Positions 36,765 through 49,680 of a DNA stretch of 64,000 nucleotides are shown piece after piece. Origin of the DNA: Melieria omissa. Taxonomy: Eukaryota; Arthropoda; Insecta; Diptera; Ulidiidae. The position numbers were made by a program, and so were the translations under genes. How positions within the stretch are numbered: the first letter of the stretch is position 1; each line of letters opens with the position of its first letter. The stretch lies in the NCBI GenBank assembly GCA_963971225.1, contig OZ020267.1, positions 150,253,927 through 150,317,926 on the forward strand, written 5' to 3'. A model generated the notes under the pieces. The model was not told where the DNA came from, ran no database searches, and saw only the letters and a program-made list of their open reading frames with translations.

Positions 36765-39060
36765 TTTTTTAATCGTTAATGTGGAAATTAGTTTTTTTAA
36801 TGAATTTATTAAAAAAAAATTTTGAACGAAAGAAAATATTAAAAAATATACATAATAAATTTTGATTATTAATTAATTCAATTCAATTATTAATCATTAA
36901 AAATTAATTTATTTTTTATTTAGCAAAAATTTTTTTCCCAGATTTTTTTGAATAAAACAAATATTAATAAAAATATATTAAATCATTAATTTGAGTTTTT
37001 TATTTAATAAAAAAAAATTTTGAATGGGATAAAATATAAAAAAATTTATATAATCAATTTTGATTATAAATTAATTAGTTTCAAATATTAATAATTTTAA
37101 ATAAATTTTTTATTTAACAAAAATTTTAATCCCGGATTGTTTTGAATAAAACAAAAATTTAAAACAAAAATATTAAAACCTTAATTAGATTTTTTTATTA
37201 AATAAAAAAACTTTTGAATGAGACCAAATATTAAAAAATACATATAACTAATTTTGATTATAAATTAATTCATATCAATAATTAATCATTTGAAATTAAT
37301 TTATGATTCTCTTTGTTTTTATTTGGCAAACATTTTACTTGCGGGTTGTTTTGTTTAGGACAAATATTAAGAAAAAAATATATGAAAACCATAATTTTAT
37401 TTTTTTATAAATTTATGAATTATTTTTTTCCCTATCTTACTAAATTTATCAATTACCAATTATCCATTATTTAGTTTTTAAAATTTAATTAGTTATAATA
37501 AATTTTTTTTAACTACTTAATCAATTTTTTTCAAATTTATTCATTTTCTTATGATTTTGTAAATTTATTTAAAATAAATAAATAAATTAATAATAGTATG
37601 TAAATAAATAAATAAATTATTAAATAAACAATCTATTAATTAAATTAACAAAACCAAAAACTAATTATTTAATTTTAACCAAAAGATTTATTTTCTAATT
37701 TTTTTTATTTGTTTGTAAAAAAACAAAAAACTTGTTTTTATTTAAAAGAAACTTTTTTTCGGCTTGTTTTTTATTTTTAATTTCTTTTATTGTTTTTCAA
37801 TAAAATTTATTTTTAATTAATTTTTTAATTTTTTTTATTTGTTTAATTTAAATTTAATATTAATTTCAAATTTTTTATAATACAGACTACAAAAAATTTA
37901 AGTATTTTTAAATTAGATTAAATTAAAATTTATCATTTAAATTAAATAACAAATAACTTAAAACAATACATGAAGTTAATAAAAATAAAAAGGAAAATTA
38001 AAAAGAAAAAATTTTAAGCAACAATTTTTTTTTACTATAAAACAAACTTATTTATTTTTAACTTTTTTTTATTGTTTATTACTAAAATTGAAATATTAAT
38101 ATTTTTTTTTATTTCACATCAAAAAATAATAAAATTTTAAGTATGCAATTAAAAAGTAAACTAATTAAATTTAGTTAATTAGAAAACAAATTAAATAACT
38201 AAATTAGTTAAATAAATCAAATAAAAAAAATTTTAAAATAAATTAAATGAAAACGAAACAATTGTTTTTATTGCTCCTTTTTAATATATTTTTATGCATA
38301 ATTTAAAGTATTGTTAGTTTTTAATTTTTTCTTTAAAAGTAAAAGAAATATATGAAAAAAATTTTAAAATAAACCAAATGAAAACAAAATAATTTATTTA
38401 TTAATATTTAAATTTTTTTATTTAAGTAATGGTTGGTTTTTCATTGTTTCTTTAAATGTTAAAAAAATTAACTGATAAAATTAAAAAATTATTTAAATGG
38501 AAACAATTGGAATGGAAACAAACAAACGAAACAATTTATTTATTGATGTTTGTAAATTTTATTAAATTTAATTTTAATAATAATTTGGTTATCCGTTGAT
38601 TGGGTAATGATTTATTTTTAATTAAATAATACAAAAATACTAAAACAAATCAATTAAATTGTAATATTATAAAAATACATATATTAAATAAATTGAATTA
38701 AAATTAATGAAAAATAAATAAATAAATATATTAAAACAAAAGAATTATTTACTTATTTTTATTGTTATTATTATTTTTTTGATATTTGTAAATTAGTTTA
38801 AAAAAATTGTGTTTTCTTTTATCACATAAAAAAATTTTTAATAAATAACAAGCGAAACAAACACAAAACAAAAATTATTAATTTTTTTTTTTATTTCACA
38901 TAACATTTTTAAAATAAATAACAAACAAAATGAAAATTATTTTACTTAATTATTATAAGAAACATTTAAATAATGTTTATTTACAAATTAAAATTATTTT
39001 AAATTATATAAAAAGTTTTATTTTTTCAATTTACTGAAACTACAAATCCTTAAATATTTC
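36765..39060. other. AT-only desert
   Basis: For about 2.3 kb nearly every base is A or T, built from AATTAATTT, TTTATTT and AAAATTTTT strings. A phrase of the type TTGATTATAAATTAATT..ATCATT..AATTTATTTTTTATTT recurs at about 36860, 37060 and 37255, so the left part is a decayed tandem repeat of about 195-200 bp. No gene is visible. Confidence 0.85.
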
Positions 39061-40734
39061 AGTCTTTCAAAAATTCATTTTCGCCCCATTTTCGTTCATC
39101 AATTCTGTCTATTTTAGTTGTTTTTCTTTAGGCGTTAGTTTCAAACTAGTTTTGCTATTAAATTATTACACTTTGCCAGCTCTTTCAATACCCAACTAAC
39201 GCTTGACGCTAATTGTCAGTCACTTCAAAACTATTTCAGCTGTTTTAACGCTGAAGTAGCTTAAAAGTTTTGCAACTTAAATGGCGTCTGCCACTGGCTG
39301 TCTGTAGTTGGCACTCATGCATACAAACACACACACACACAGACACATATTCATGCATTCATAAGCGGCTACATTGAAATAATGCGGCGAGAGGCAGTCC
39401 ACCCAAAGTTGGGTGGAATCTATCAAAGTTTAACTGCCAGCACTTACATTGGGTTCATAGCTACTAATAACATCAGTGTTGCTGACTATTGGAAATATAA
39501 AGAACAAATATTTTTTCTATTTTATAATATTTACTCCGAAAATGGGTTAAGCATTATGCTTCTTGTCTTCTAATTTAGTGCAAATCTGCTCAATATTATA
39601 AAATATTTTTCTCGAACCAGCATTGGGGCATTCATTCTCACCAATTTCCTTCCCTAACCACCCAAACTCCTTTCCCTATTTTCCATTTGTAAATTTGCCT
39701 CATGGGAATCTTCTCAAATTTTAGTTCAAAAATTAATTCCAAACAATTTTAACTGCTTTAATCCCACTCTTGGTTCTTTCCTCACTGATTACCTTCAACT
39801 CCTGCTTCCTGCTTGTGTGCTCCTAAATTTGCTGATCCATTATGTTTCCTTCTCAGCAACAGCACACAATCCGCTCTTTGCTTCGCTTAACGCGTTAAAT
39901 TCCGTGTGCTTTTATGGCTTCACGCCGCAGTGCACACATTTTAAATATCACTTACTCATTATTCTTGTTCTTATTGTTGTTGTTGTAATTTTTCAACGCG
40001 CCAAGTTTGTTTGTTCTCTGACATCAATACCATAGTTCCGCCTCTCTCCCCTTTGCTTTCGACAAACAAAAATGTTCGTAAATATTCTTGCACCACTCGC
40101 ACTGACCGGCGTTGGCGCGCCCGCTTTGTGGTTTTTGTTGTTGCTTTTTTTTTGGTCATTAACTGCACATGTTGCGGTCGTGGTTGCAACATAAACTTTT
40201 ATTACCCAGGTAAATATTGCGACGGGTAGTGAGGCAGGTGCGTGGGTAGTGAGTTGGTGGCTGGTTGGCTGCCAGGATGCGGCGCGCTCGTGCAATGTCG
40301 GTACGTGCCGGCGTTGATGCATGGTTGCATTTGTGTGTGTGTGTTTGTGTGTGAGAATGCTGCGCACACACGCTGCTATGCAACGCAATAAAATGCCACT
40401 TGTGCCACATGCCGCATTCCAAATGCACTTTGCCAAAGATTTCAGCGGCGCTGTAATTAGCCGATTTGCAGCGGTCGTTGAGTGCCGCATGCTATTGGTT
40501 TATGTTGTCATTTGGCTGATATTTGGTCCATCTCATGGCGAATTTGGATATAAACATTTGAAGCCCAAGTTTCCGAGAGTCATTAATTCTTAGTAGAAAT
40601 AGTCTAGTCGAGCTTACTTTGTGTTTAGCGAGCAATGACAATTTGTGCCCAAAAGGTTAGCGAAACCATGCAACTTAATGCATTGCAAAACAAATTATGC
40701 TATTATACAAAATTGGAGGGGCTCGAGGGTCTTG
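39061..40734. other. non-coding, no gene recognised
   Basis: CA run at 39327-39340 and GT run at 40333-40352. A hydrophobic frame at 40486-40590 looks like a signal peptide but has no usable splice donor in the required phase. Confidence 0.5.
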
Positions 40735-43228
40735 AATAGTTTTTGAATAATTGAATTGAGTTTCGCATGGTTTTCAAATGAGTTTTAAATGGGTTTCTGA
40801 AATGGTTTTGAATGTGTCTTGAAAGAGTTTCAGATTTATATAGCTTATGGAATGGGTTATGAATGGGTTTTAGTCGTCTTACTGATAGTTTTCTAGATGC
40901 GAATGGGTTGTGGAGCAGTTTTAATAGGTTTTGAGTGGGTTTAAAATAAGGATTGAGTTACTTTAGATAATGTTTTGAGAAGCTTTAATTAGTAAACTTT
41001 TGGATATATTCCACGGTGCAACAAAAATCAAAAAATTTTAAAATACAGGAAAAAATCTACATACTTGCAAAACTAGGGGCCAAATGTAGAAAATTTGCGT
41101 TTTTAGTTTTTCTCTCAAACTTCCGATTCTTTTTTAAAAGAACTTTGAAATTTTAAGGACATGTTTATTTCAAGGAATTATTTCAAAAAATGAGCGTATT
41201 GTAGACCAACAATATGGGTATTAAATGAAAGAGAAAAATCCTTAGAATCTTAGAAAATTTAATGTTTTGGTGAAAAAGTATGAAGTATGTATCCTTGAAT
41301 ATCCTTGGAAATTTCCAATAAATTTTGAATAAGTTTTGAGTGAGTTCTAAATGGTTTTTAATAGAGTTATCGATAGTTATGAATAAGTTTTGGATGTGTT
41401 TAGAACAGGTTTTAGACAGGTTTGCGAAAAGAATTGAATGGGTTTTGGATGGTTTTAGCGGATTTTTTCATGGGCAAACATTTTGGTAGTGTTTTGGAAG
41501 TATTTTGGAAGAGTTTTGGAAGTGTTTTGGAAGTGTTTCGGAAGATTTATGGGAGTGTTACGGATAGATGTTTGTGGGTTTGTGGGTGGAAGGGTTCTGA
41601 ATAAGTTCTTGATAGATTGTGGATAGTTTGAAATTTTTTTAGAAAAATTATGTAATGGATGGAAAGGATTGTCAAAGAGTTTAAGAAGTGTTTTGAATAT
41701 GTTTTGAATTGGTTATGGAGAGTTTTTAACGAGTTTTCCCATGGGTTCGTAAAAACTTTTGGGTGAGTTGTGAATTGTTTTAGATGGTTTTAGCAAAGTG
41801 TTAAATGGATTTTTTATGGATTTTGTAGAGTTTTGAATGAGATTAGGATAACGATTCGTATGGGTTTTTAGGAAGTTTTATGCATGTTTTAGAAGTGTCT
41901 TGGATGGGTTTTGAATTGATAAGGGATCTTTTTGAATAGGTTTCAATGGGTTCAAAATTACTTTTGGGTGGACTATAGATTGTTTTAGATCCAAAACCCA
42001 TGGATAGGTTGAGTGACGCTCACAGAATTTCATTTTGGGGAGTTGTGCGTACAACTTTTGAGCCAAATACCATTAGAAACTATGATATATTTTATACCTG
42101 CAACTTTTGTGTTTAAGGAGTTCAAGCTCCCAAACCCCCTGCGTACGCTACTGCATAAGTTACAGATAGTAGTCAATGAGTTTTTGATGAGTTCAAAAAG
42201 GCTTTAAGGTGGGTTGTAAATAGTTTGAGATGGATTTGGGATGAAGATTAAATGTGCTTTAGATGGGCTTTTGAAAGATTTCTTGGATATTTTTATATTT
42301 TTCTTTGAATTGTTTGGAATGCATTTTACATGGGTCGCGAATAGCAGAGAACTGGTTAAGAATCAAGATCTAATGGGTTTTGGAAGGATATGGAATTGGG
42401 TATACATGTTTTTGAATAGGTGTCGATGGGTTTTAGACGACTTTTGGGAGGACTGTACTCGTAAAATGGTTTAAGATGGGTTTACGATAAGGATTGAATG
42501 GATTTTATCTGGGTTTTAAGGTAGTTTTTAAAAGGTTTGGGATGGTGTTTGGGTAGTTTTGATTGATGTTTCGATAGGTTCTAAGTGGGTTTTGGATGGT
42601 GTTTGGATAGTTCTGAATGGGGTTTTTATGGGTTCTAAATAGTTTTTGCGTGGATTGTGAATAACTTTAGATGGATTTGAAGATTGAAGATTGAATTTAG
42701 AAGATTGAATGTGTTTTAGATGAGCTTCTGAAAGACTTAGAATATATATATTTTTTTAATTGTTTAGACTGCATTTTGCGTGGGTCATGAATAGCAGAAA
42801 ATGGGTTTTTAATGGGTTCTGAATGAGCTTTGGATAGGTTGTGGATAGGTTAAGTGTAGAAAAACGATTTATTGGGTTTGGATGGGTAATGGATTGATTG
42901 AACATATGTTTGATACATGTTTTTGAAAAGGTTTCGATGGGTTCTAAGCAACCTTTGGGTGGACTATACTCGTAGATTGTTTCAGATGGATTTGCGATAA
43001 GGATTGAATGGATTTTGTCTGAGTTTTAATTGTAATTTTGAATGTGAAAAGGTTTTTGATGCTGTTTAAAGAGTTTTGATTGCTATTTTGATAGATTCAG
43101 ATAGGGTTTTGGATGGTGTTTGGTCAGATTTGAATTGGTTTTTTATGGGTTCTAAATAGCTTTTAAGTGGGTTGTGCATGATTTTCAATTGGTTTAGTAT
43201 GAGAATTGAATGGATTTTAAATTAGTTG
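40735..43228. repeat. long array of GTTTTGAATGG-type short units
   Basis: A degenerate 10-13 bp unit (consensus-like GGGTTTTGAATGGTTTTGGA) runs for about 2.5 kb on the plus strand. A block at 41485-41545 has several near-identical GTTTTGGAAGT units. It is interrupted at about 40990-41290 by unrelated AT-rich DNA. The array continues at 43739-43778 and 45237-45380 on either side of inserted TTAA elements. Confidence 0.88.
40990..41290. other. unrelated DNA within the short-unit array
   Basis: This AT-rich piece begins TTCCACGGTGCAACAAAAAT and lacks the GTTTTGAATGG pattern. It may be a fragment of an unidentified element. A weakly similar phrase, GCACTGCACAACAAAATC, occurs at about 61336 where the third family F copy breaks off. 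Confidence 0.4.
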
Positions 43229-43738
43229 TTAACCCTTTCGGTACTTCTTTTTTGTTTGTAACTTTAAAAATCATCCTTTTCCATTTTATCACTGTTTAAG
43301 TCTACATAATGAATAATCAAAAGTCATTTTTTAAAATATTGTTCGAAAAAGTGGTTTTTGGGCATCATGCCATATGGCTTAGTAAGAAATTAAAAAAATC
43401 GTGCAGCCTTAGTGAGCTTTTTTTACATTTACTAAAGCAACAAATACCTACTAGATTACTTACATAAACCTATGAAATAAATCGATTTTTGTAATAGAAG
43501 AAATAAAAGTACGAAGTGACCTCTTTTTGTAAAATACGCAGCTCGATAGGACTGCGCACTTTCTGAACCCTTAAAATTTACTTGGTACACTAATCAAAAT
43601 ATTTTTTTTATTATTTGGTATAAAAACCTTCAGAGAAAAATACAAATATATAAAAATATAGTATCCACAAGTTTTTGACCTAAAACAGGTACTGAAAAGA
43701 GGCTATGCCGTATGGCATAAAGTAACCGGAAGGGTTAA
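43229..43738. mobile_element. piggyBac-like MITE, family B, 510 bp
   Basis: TTAA on both sides with ends CCCTTTCGGTACTT and, reversed, CCCTTCCGGTTACTTT. Palindromes GCCATATGGC (43369-43378) and TATGCCGTATGGCATA (43705-43720) lie toward the two ends. No coding sequence is visible. It is inserted in the degenerate GTTTTGAATGG array. Confidence 0.85.
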
Positions 43739-43778
43739 GGAGTTTTGAGTGGTTTCAAAAAAAGAGGTTTTTATGTGC

Positions 43779-45236
43779 TTAACCCTCCGTTTGGCACGGT
43801 GGTCCAGCCAGACCATTTTCAACTTTGACTTTAATTTTAATATACTTCTAATTGAGCTAGAACTAGGGAATTCTATGACTTTTCCTATCTTTTTATCCAC
43901 TTTCATTAGAAAAAAAAATTATAAGGATCCGTGCCATAGAAGGATAATTATAAGGATATTTTGGTCGTCATATCACATTCGTACCACAGTGGTCTAGCCA
44001 GACCACCAATATATTTTCTATAGAAATGTGTGAGATATGAAGAGATTTACACATATAATCGCTGTAATTTAATTTTCTTACTTTGTTTAGTGAGTTTAAA
44101 AACTTGCAAAACTTTGTTGAGAGCATTTTTTTCAAGAAAAAGTGTAAACTTTGTGTGCAAATGAGTTTTGTGAGAAGTGTACTCTTTTTTAATTTTTTCA
44201 CTGTTTATACATATTAGATTATACAGTTAGCCCTGCCTTTATTTTTCGTCGCTATTTTTCCGCTGTATTTGATTCTATCTATTCTTCTTCAGTTGCCTTC
44301 AGTTTTTTACAATAACGAGCTACAGTGCTAAAGAAATATTTCACGCGACAATTTCCTTGTGTAATACGCAATTTCGCAGACGTAATTTGGATTCGGATTT
44401 TTATTCGAGATTGGCAGCAGCGATGACCAATCAAGTTGAACGTTCTTTCGCAGAAGAACAGCACGATGAACCGGATCTATTTGATGGCAGTGATAACGAT
44501 CAGGATGAAGACTATGTGGCTGAAGACGATGCATCTGATATTGAAAATGATTTGGTTATTGAACCGACCGAGCTCTATGACAGCGATTCTGAAGAGCAAG
44601 AAACGAATACCGAAAACCAACAAGAAGGTGAAAGAAGTGACGAATATTTATATGGCAAGGACGGCACAGCATGGAAAAAAAACGAGCCAGCTGCTGAAAA
44701 TCAATACCTTTTGAAGTACCCAAACACAATATACCAGCTGGACCATCAACGCTTGTTAAAAAAAACTTTGCAAGCTTTGTTATCGTTTGGATAAGGCGAA
44801 ACGCAAAACTCGGTTTTACTGCGTAAAATGCGCTGAACCAGTATGCCAACAGCACTCAAAAGTTGATTATATTTGTTTCAGCTGTAAGAACGAATAGGAA
44901 ATCAATGATTGATTAAATTTAATAACAAAAAACACATAAAATCGCATTTTTATTGCTTAGAATATATACAAAATTCACAAAAACAAGTTGTTTTAATTTA
45001 CAAAAAAACGGGGTTTTTTCTTGATATTTCTACCTAAACAGGTAACTTAGTTCAATAAAAATACATAATGAACAATGAAAACCCAAAAGATTATACCTGG
45101 ATAGCTCATATATACGTTTTAATGCGTCTACAGAAACGTACAAATTCCATAGAAATGTATGAAAATATGTGGTGGTCTGGCTAGACCACTGGGGTACGAA
45201 TGTGAACATCCGCATAGGTGCCAAACGAAGGGTTAA
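43779..45236 (+). mobile_element. piggyBac-like element, family C, internally deleted
   Basis: TTAA flanks both sides, with ends CCCTCCGTTTGGCAC (left) and CCCTTCGTTTGGCAC (right, reverse complement). Palindromes of the type GTGGTCTRGCYAGACCAC lie at 43989-44006 and 45172-45189, and a related copy is at 43798-43815. The left end therefore has the palindrome block twice about 190 bp apart, indicating duplication of the left end or an insertion in it. The total length is 1458 bp. It lies only 40 bp from the family B element. Confidence 0.92.
44423..44897 (+). pseudogene. piggyBac transposase relic: acidic N-terminus joined to cysteine-rich C-terminus
   Basis: The frame starts with MTNQVERSFAEEQHDEPDLF followed by a strongly acidic stretch and DEYLYGKDGTAWKK, a usual N-terminal block of piggyBac transposases. 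It reads open to 44794. From 44769, in another frame, CKLCYRLDKAKRKTRFYCVK runs on to CAEPVCQQH and CFSCKNE before TAG at 44897; this is the C-terminal cysteine-rich domain. The entire catalytic core is gone and a frameshift separates the two parts. Confidence 0.87.
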
Positions 45237-45380
45237 GCTGAATTTTGCATAGGTTTTCAATGATTTTTGAATGACTTTAATTTGTGTTTTGCTTGAGTTT
45301 CAAATGGTTTTCTTTTCATTTTGAATAACTTTCAATTAAACTTTTGATGAATTTTGGTTTAGCTTTGAGTGGATTTTGCA
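45237..45380. repeat. right-hand remainder of the GTTTTGAATGG array
   Basis: The units GTTTTCAATGATTTTTGAAT, GTTTTGCTTGAGTTTCAAAT and TTTTGAGTGGATTTTGCAT continue the 40735-43228 array after two TTAA elements, showing that both landed within it. Confidence 0.8.
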
Positions 45381-47970
45381 TACAAAAATCTAAAGTTACT
45401 CTCGTTGTAGCACATCAAATTTTATTTTCATTCAATTTTGGACAGAATTCAACAAAATGCACTTCGTGTTATGTGATCAAACAACATTGTTTTTTACAAG
45501 CAAGTTTATTTATATTTTTGCACATCGTAACACACACATTGTCCGCTGCCTGCCTGACTCGTATGTGTTGTTTTGTTGCAACTGCAGCAGCAGCAACAAC
45601 TAAAACAATATTGTAACAAGTGAATACATCGTTGCATGTACAGTTTGATTGTGTAGCTCAAAGCTGACGCAAAAATAGAATTTGAACAATTTCCATAAAA
45701 TAATCCAACAACGAGTAAATATTTCCATATTTTATGCCACTCACCTAAGCGTGTCCGATTGAAATGGCTTACAACAAAGGCGCTTGAATACGGCAACACT
45801 TCTCAATTTCCCCGAGAAATGTAATAACTTTTATAGAATTCACATTAACAACGAAGTAAGTAAGAACACACACACACACACGTGTGTACACAGCAATGAA
45901 GATTCAAACAAGCAGCGCTCGAATAACGGAAACGCCGTAGGCGCACTGACAAACTTTGTCTCATTACAAGTGCAAGTTTGCCTACGCTTGTGAGTAAGTT
46001 TGAGTGAGTGTCTGACTATGTGTGTGTGTGCACACATGCAGCAATATGAAGAGCAAATTTTCTGCATTTGATTGTTATGCAAATAAAAGCCAAAGGAGAT
46101 AAAAACGTTGACAACGAGTTGTGCAATGGCGAAGACGGCGCCAGTGGAGAGAACGAGAATTAAACGCAAATGTTTCGCCTCGAAATGCAAGTGGGCGCCC
46201 CATCCCCTCTGCACAGTTGCCTACTTTGCTCCAATTTTTTGTTTGTTTGTGCAATTTCTGTGGGAAATAAGAAACGCAGCTGCATTCTTGCAAAACAACA
46301 AATTTTTTTCCTTAACAATTTTGTGTTTTTCTTGCGAGTTCCAGGTTCGCTTTCTGCAGGTCTGCTGGCAATTTCTGGCGCAAATATGTAATATGCGAAA
46401 TTACACTTAAATGCGCTCATGTGCAGGAGGCGTGCCGAAAAAAACTCGAACAAGAAATGAAGTAAGGCAAAGTGCAAAAAATCTGAAAATGTGAATTTCC
46501 ACTTTGCATGCCTTGTTGCACGCGACGCGCTGGCTTAAGGCAGTGGAAACTTGTGTATTTATGAGATTTTTTACTAATATGGAATGTGGCATGTGGCATT
46601 TATGTGTGATGGAGAGGAAAGAAAGGGGAGAAAGGGGGCGGCGTGCAGCAGCAGGCTTTTTATTCCATATGCATACGAGCGAAGGGATTTTTTTCATCTG
46701 ACTGCATGCTCAGTGCGCTCGAAGCTTATTGCATTGATGCATTAAAATGTCAAGAAGAGTTGAGAAAAATCTATGAATTATGTTGGAGATTTCATTTTTG
46801 GGAATTGCTAAGAATGTTAGTTGCAGTTGTTTGTGTTGTGTTGTTGAATTCAAATTACTTCATGCACAATGTTGCGTATACGCAGTGAAGTGCTGTGAAC
46901 CAGAAATAAGAACAAGTCAAATTTAAGTTGTTTAATACAAATTTGTGATGCGTTAAATGAGATTTAATAGAAGAAGAGATTATGAGTGGATGTGGTATTT
47001 AAATAAAATCTATAAAATTAAAAAATAATAAGGAGCATTCCTTAAGCTTTTGTGAACCTATGTGGTGTTTGTTTTGGAGTTTCATATACTGAAGGCTCTT
47101 TATAACCGACCATCCTGCTGTCATCTGCTTTACACAACAGATGGCGCTATGAATTATAGCTCACAAATCAAATCGAATCACATCGAAGGTGTCATTCCTA
47201 AGCGATGGCAGCCCTATCACTTAGGACAGTCTGCGTTAGATCAAACACCTACATGGCAAAAAAACACACCCGATTGAAGTAACCAACACAAGGCAATGTC
47301 TTGTAGAGGCCCTGCGCTCTGGAGAGGAGTGAAGAAGGGAAAAATATATGTCAAAATATATATCTGCGCAGAAATTCTGCTGGCCGTGGGCAAATCACTT
47401 ACTGCGTCTTGAATACTTTCTGAACAAGAAGGAATGAATTTGCGAAGGTAGAATATAATGGTCAACGTGTCTGTGTCTTGGGCACTTCCCTCACCTTATT
47501 ATCTTATTTAAAATACATTGACAATAGAAATAGGAAAGTCTTAGTGTTTTTTTAGACTTGTTTGGGTGCCTTTGCATGAGATACACTTAGGCCTTTTCAA
47601 CATTTTAGCAAACGTTTCAAACTGATGGAGGAAAGGGATTGACTTAGAAAAGCAGTTTTTCTTTCTTTTCTTTAGTGCTTTGCTTATAATTCTTAGATAC
47701 TTCTTATGGATGTCGATAGAAGTAGACGAGTGCTTGAACAGCCCATTTTAGTATTTGAAGTTTGAACGTTTGAAGTCAGAATAAGTCCATTGAACTATCA
47801 AAGCTTGATCTGATTTACACAACAAGAAACACAGTAATCACAGCTGTCTTCATGAAGTAACTCACAATCGGCCAGAATGGTCTTCTAACCAGAGACCTAA
47901 AATAACACAGTAAAACAGTTTTAAACTTTTTGTGTGCAACATAGTGACGATCGTATATTTTTGAAAGAGG
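45381..47970. other. non-coding, no gene recognised
   Basis: CA runs (45867-45881) and GT runs (46019-46030). No motif-bearing open frame on either strand; open frames at 45840-46480 are short and compositionally biased. Confidence 0.5.
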
Positions 47971-49269
47971 ACGTCGCACAGTGTTGCGAAGTACACAGTG
48001 TTGCGAAGTACAAAAAGGTGACTGACGCTAACAGCTGCCAAACAAAAACTAATGATGCAATCCCGCTCAAAATTTGACACAGATGTCAGTTAAGGTCCTA
48101 CCGACCTAAACAAAATTTATTTACCTGCATCGGGCAACGGCGGAAAACTTAAAATACACAGTCCCGGTACTTATTGATCATAGTGTATAGATAAAATGGG
48201 CTTTTTTCAAAAGTGATTGGGCTCGCGCTGCTCTCAGGTTGATCCCAGACGTACCATATGTAAGACTGACCCCCATTTATTTTCCCTTTCGAATGTTTTT
48301 CCTATATACACCTAACCGTTATATCCAACTCTTAAGGTGGCTGCCATACAAAACTAGTCATTTTCAATGGAACTGGCTCCATACTTGTAAATGAAGTAAA
48401 GTAAGTGAGGAAACATCGTATCTGGGAAACTACTGAACCGATTTGAATGATTTCTTCAACAACCGTCAGTATTCCAGAGTGAAAAAATACAAAATTAATT
48501 AAAGTTCAAAAATTTACCAGCAGTGGGCGCCTCCAATACAAGTGAAGTAGTTAGGTTGTCAACTTTTGGTTCTGTACGAAAAAAAATCAAAGTGTACTAT
48601 CGAAACTCAATTAACCCCTCTATTTCGAATATAATAGCAATCGTAATTGATTTTCCGAAGCTATATTCAACAAATTTTTCCATCAGCAGCAGAGCATTAT
48701 TTGACAGATTGAATTCAACCAAACGGTGAAAATATCGCGAGTTTGAACTCAAGTCTTCACCGAAAAATTCCAATAACTTGCATTCGCGCAAAAATGCGCA
48801 GCTATAAGTTGAACAACATAATTTACATACTTGCCAAAACAAAATTTCAAAAAATGTCAAAAGTGATATTTAGAGTTTTTTTTTAAATCACTTTTAAGTT
48901 TAAACTCACTTTTTATTCACTCGTTTTCTTTACTTCATTTTCATCATAACGGTACTGCTCAGAGGTGAGAGTAATCAGCAAAATTTTGGTCTTGCCAGAC
49001 CTAAATTATATGAAACTTACGACAATAGTAATTTTTAGGGACCTGTTCATAATTTAAATATTTAACCTCAAAGTCAAAGCAAAAATTTTTTTTCAACGCT
49101 GGAAGAGCGTTCTTTAAGAGCTCATAACTTCTTTGTTATCCAATATTTTTTCATAAGACTTAGGATTTCTCTTAATTAAAATATTTCTGACAAAACCTCA
49201 TACTCAGATTTTTGTGGTTATAACATTGCATTTGGCATTTTTGTCACTACTCGCAACACTGTGCGTCGT
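47971..49269. mobile_element. possible DNA transposon with 19-bp inverted ends
   Basis: The sequence ACGTCGCACAGTGTTGCGA at 47971-47989 matches the reverse complement of 49251-49269 at 18 of 19 positions. The left motif CAGTGTTGCGAAGTAC is repeated in tandem at 47995-48010. The inside has no recognisable gene. Target duplication is not clear, so the boundaries are tentative. Confidence 0.45.
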
Positions 49270-49454
49270 ACTGATCAGGTTTGCCGAACAAAGTAATAGT
49301 CCAGCACGTCTTAGTTTTTTGTCGTGGTTGTTTTTCGTTTTTTTTTTTGAACGAAAAACGAATTTGTTTCTCATAACAATTATTATGCAAAGTACAAATT
49401 AATTGTCGCAAATAATAATTATAATCAACATATCGGCGCTCATGTATTCCACGT

Positions 49455-49680
49455 TGAAACGATGTTCCAGCGCATTACGCATTAACATACAGAGAAAGTT
49501 CGTTTCTGGCCCGCACAGCGCGGCTGTGGAATGGTCTCCCTGCGGATATCTTCCACAGCACTTATGATATCGATGGGTTCAAGGTAACCTTTATATCCTT
49601 TCTGAACCAACGCAATGCCTCGCATTGATAGGGGTCATCCCCTGCGCGTTTGTTCGAGTTAAAAAAAACAAAAAAAAAAC
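49455..49680 (+). pseudogene. 3' end of a Jockey-like LINE
   Basis: One frame reads DVPAHYALTYRESS followed by FLARTARLWNGLPADIF, HSTYDIDGFKVTFISFL and NQRNASH before TGA at about 49628. The RLWNGLP..IF..YDIDGFK pattern is common at the C-terminus of non-LTR reverse-transcriptase polyproteins. A 3' UTR of about 40 bases ends in an A-rich tail (49661-49680). The rest of the element is missing. Confidence 0.68.

Noticed and set aside
40486..40590. Signal-peptide-like frame MLLVYVVIWLIFGPSHG
   Set aside because: Considered as the missing first exon of the Ig gene, but no splice donor in the required phase 1 follows it before the stop.
46814..46888. Hydrophobic frame MLVAVVCVVLLN
   Set aside because: Also considered as a signal-peptide exon; the available GT sites give phase 0 or 2, not 1.
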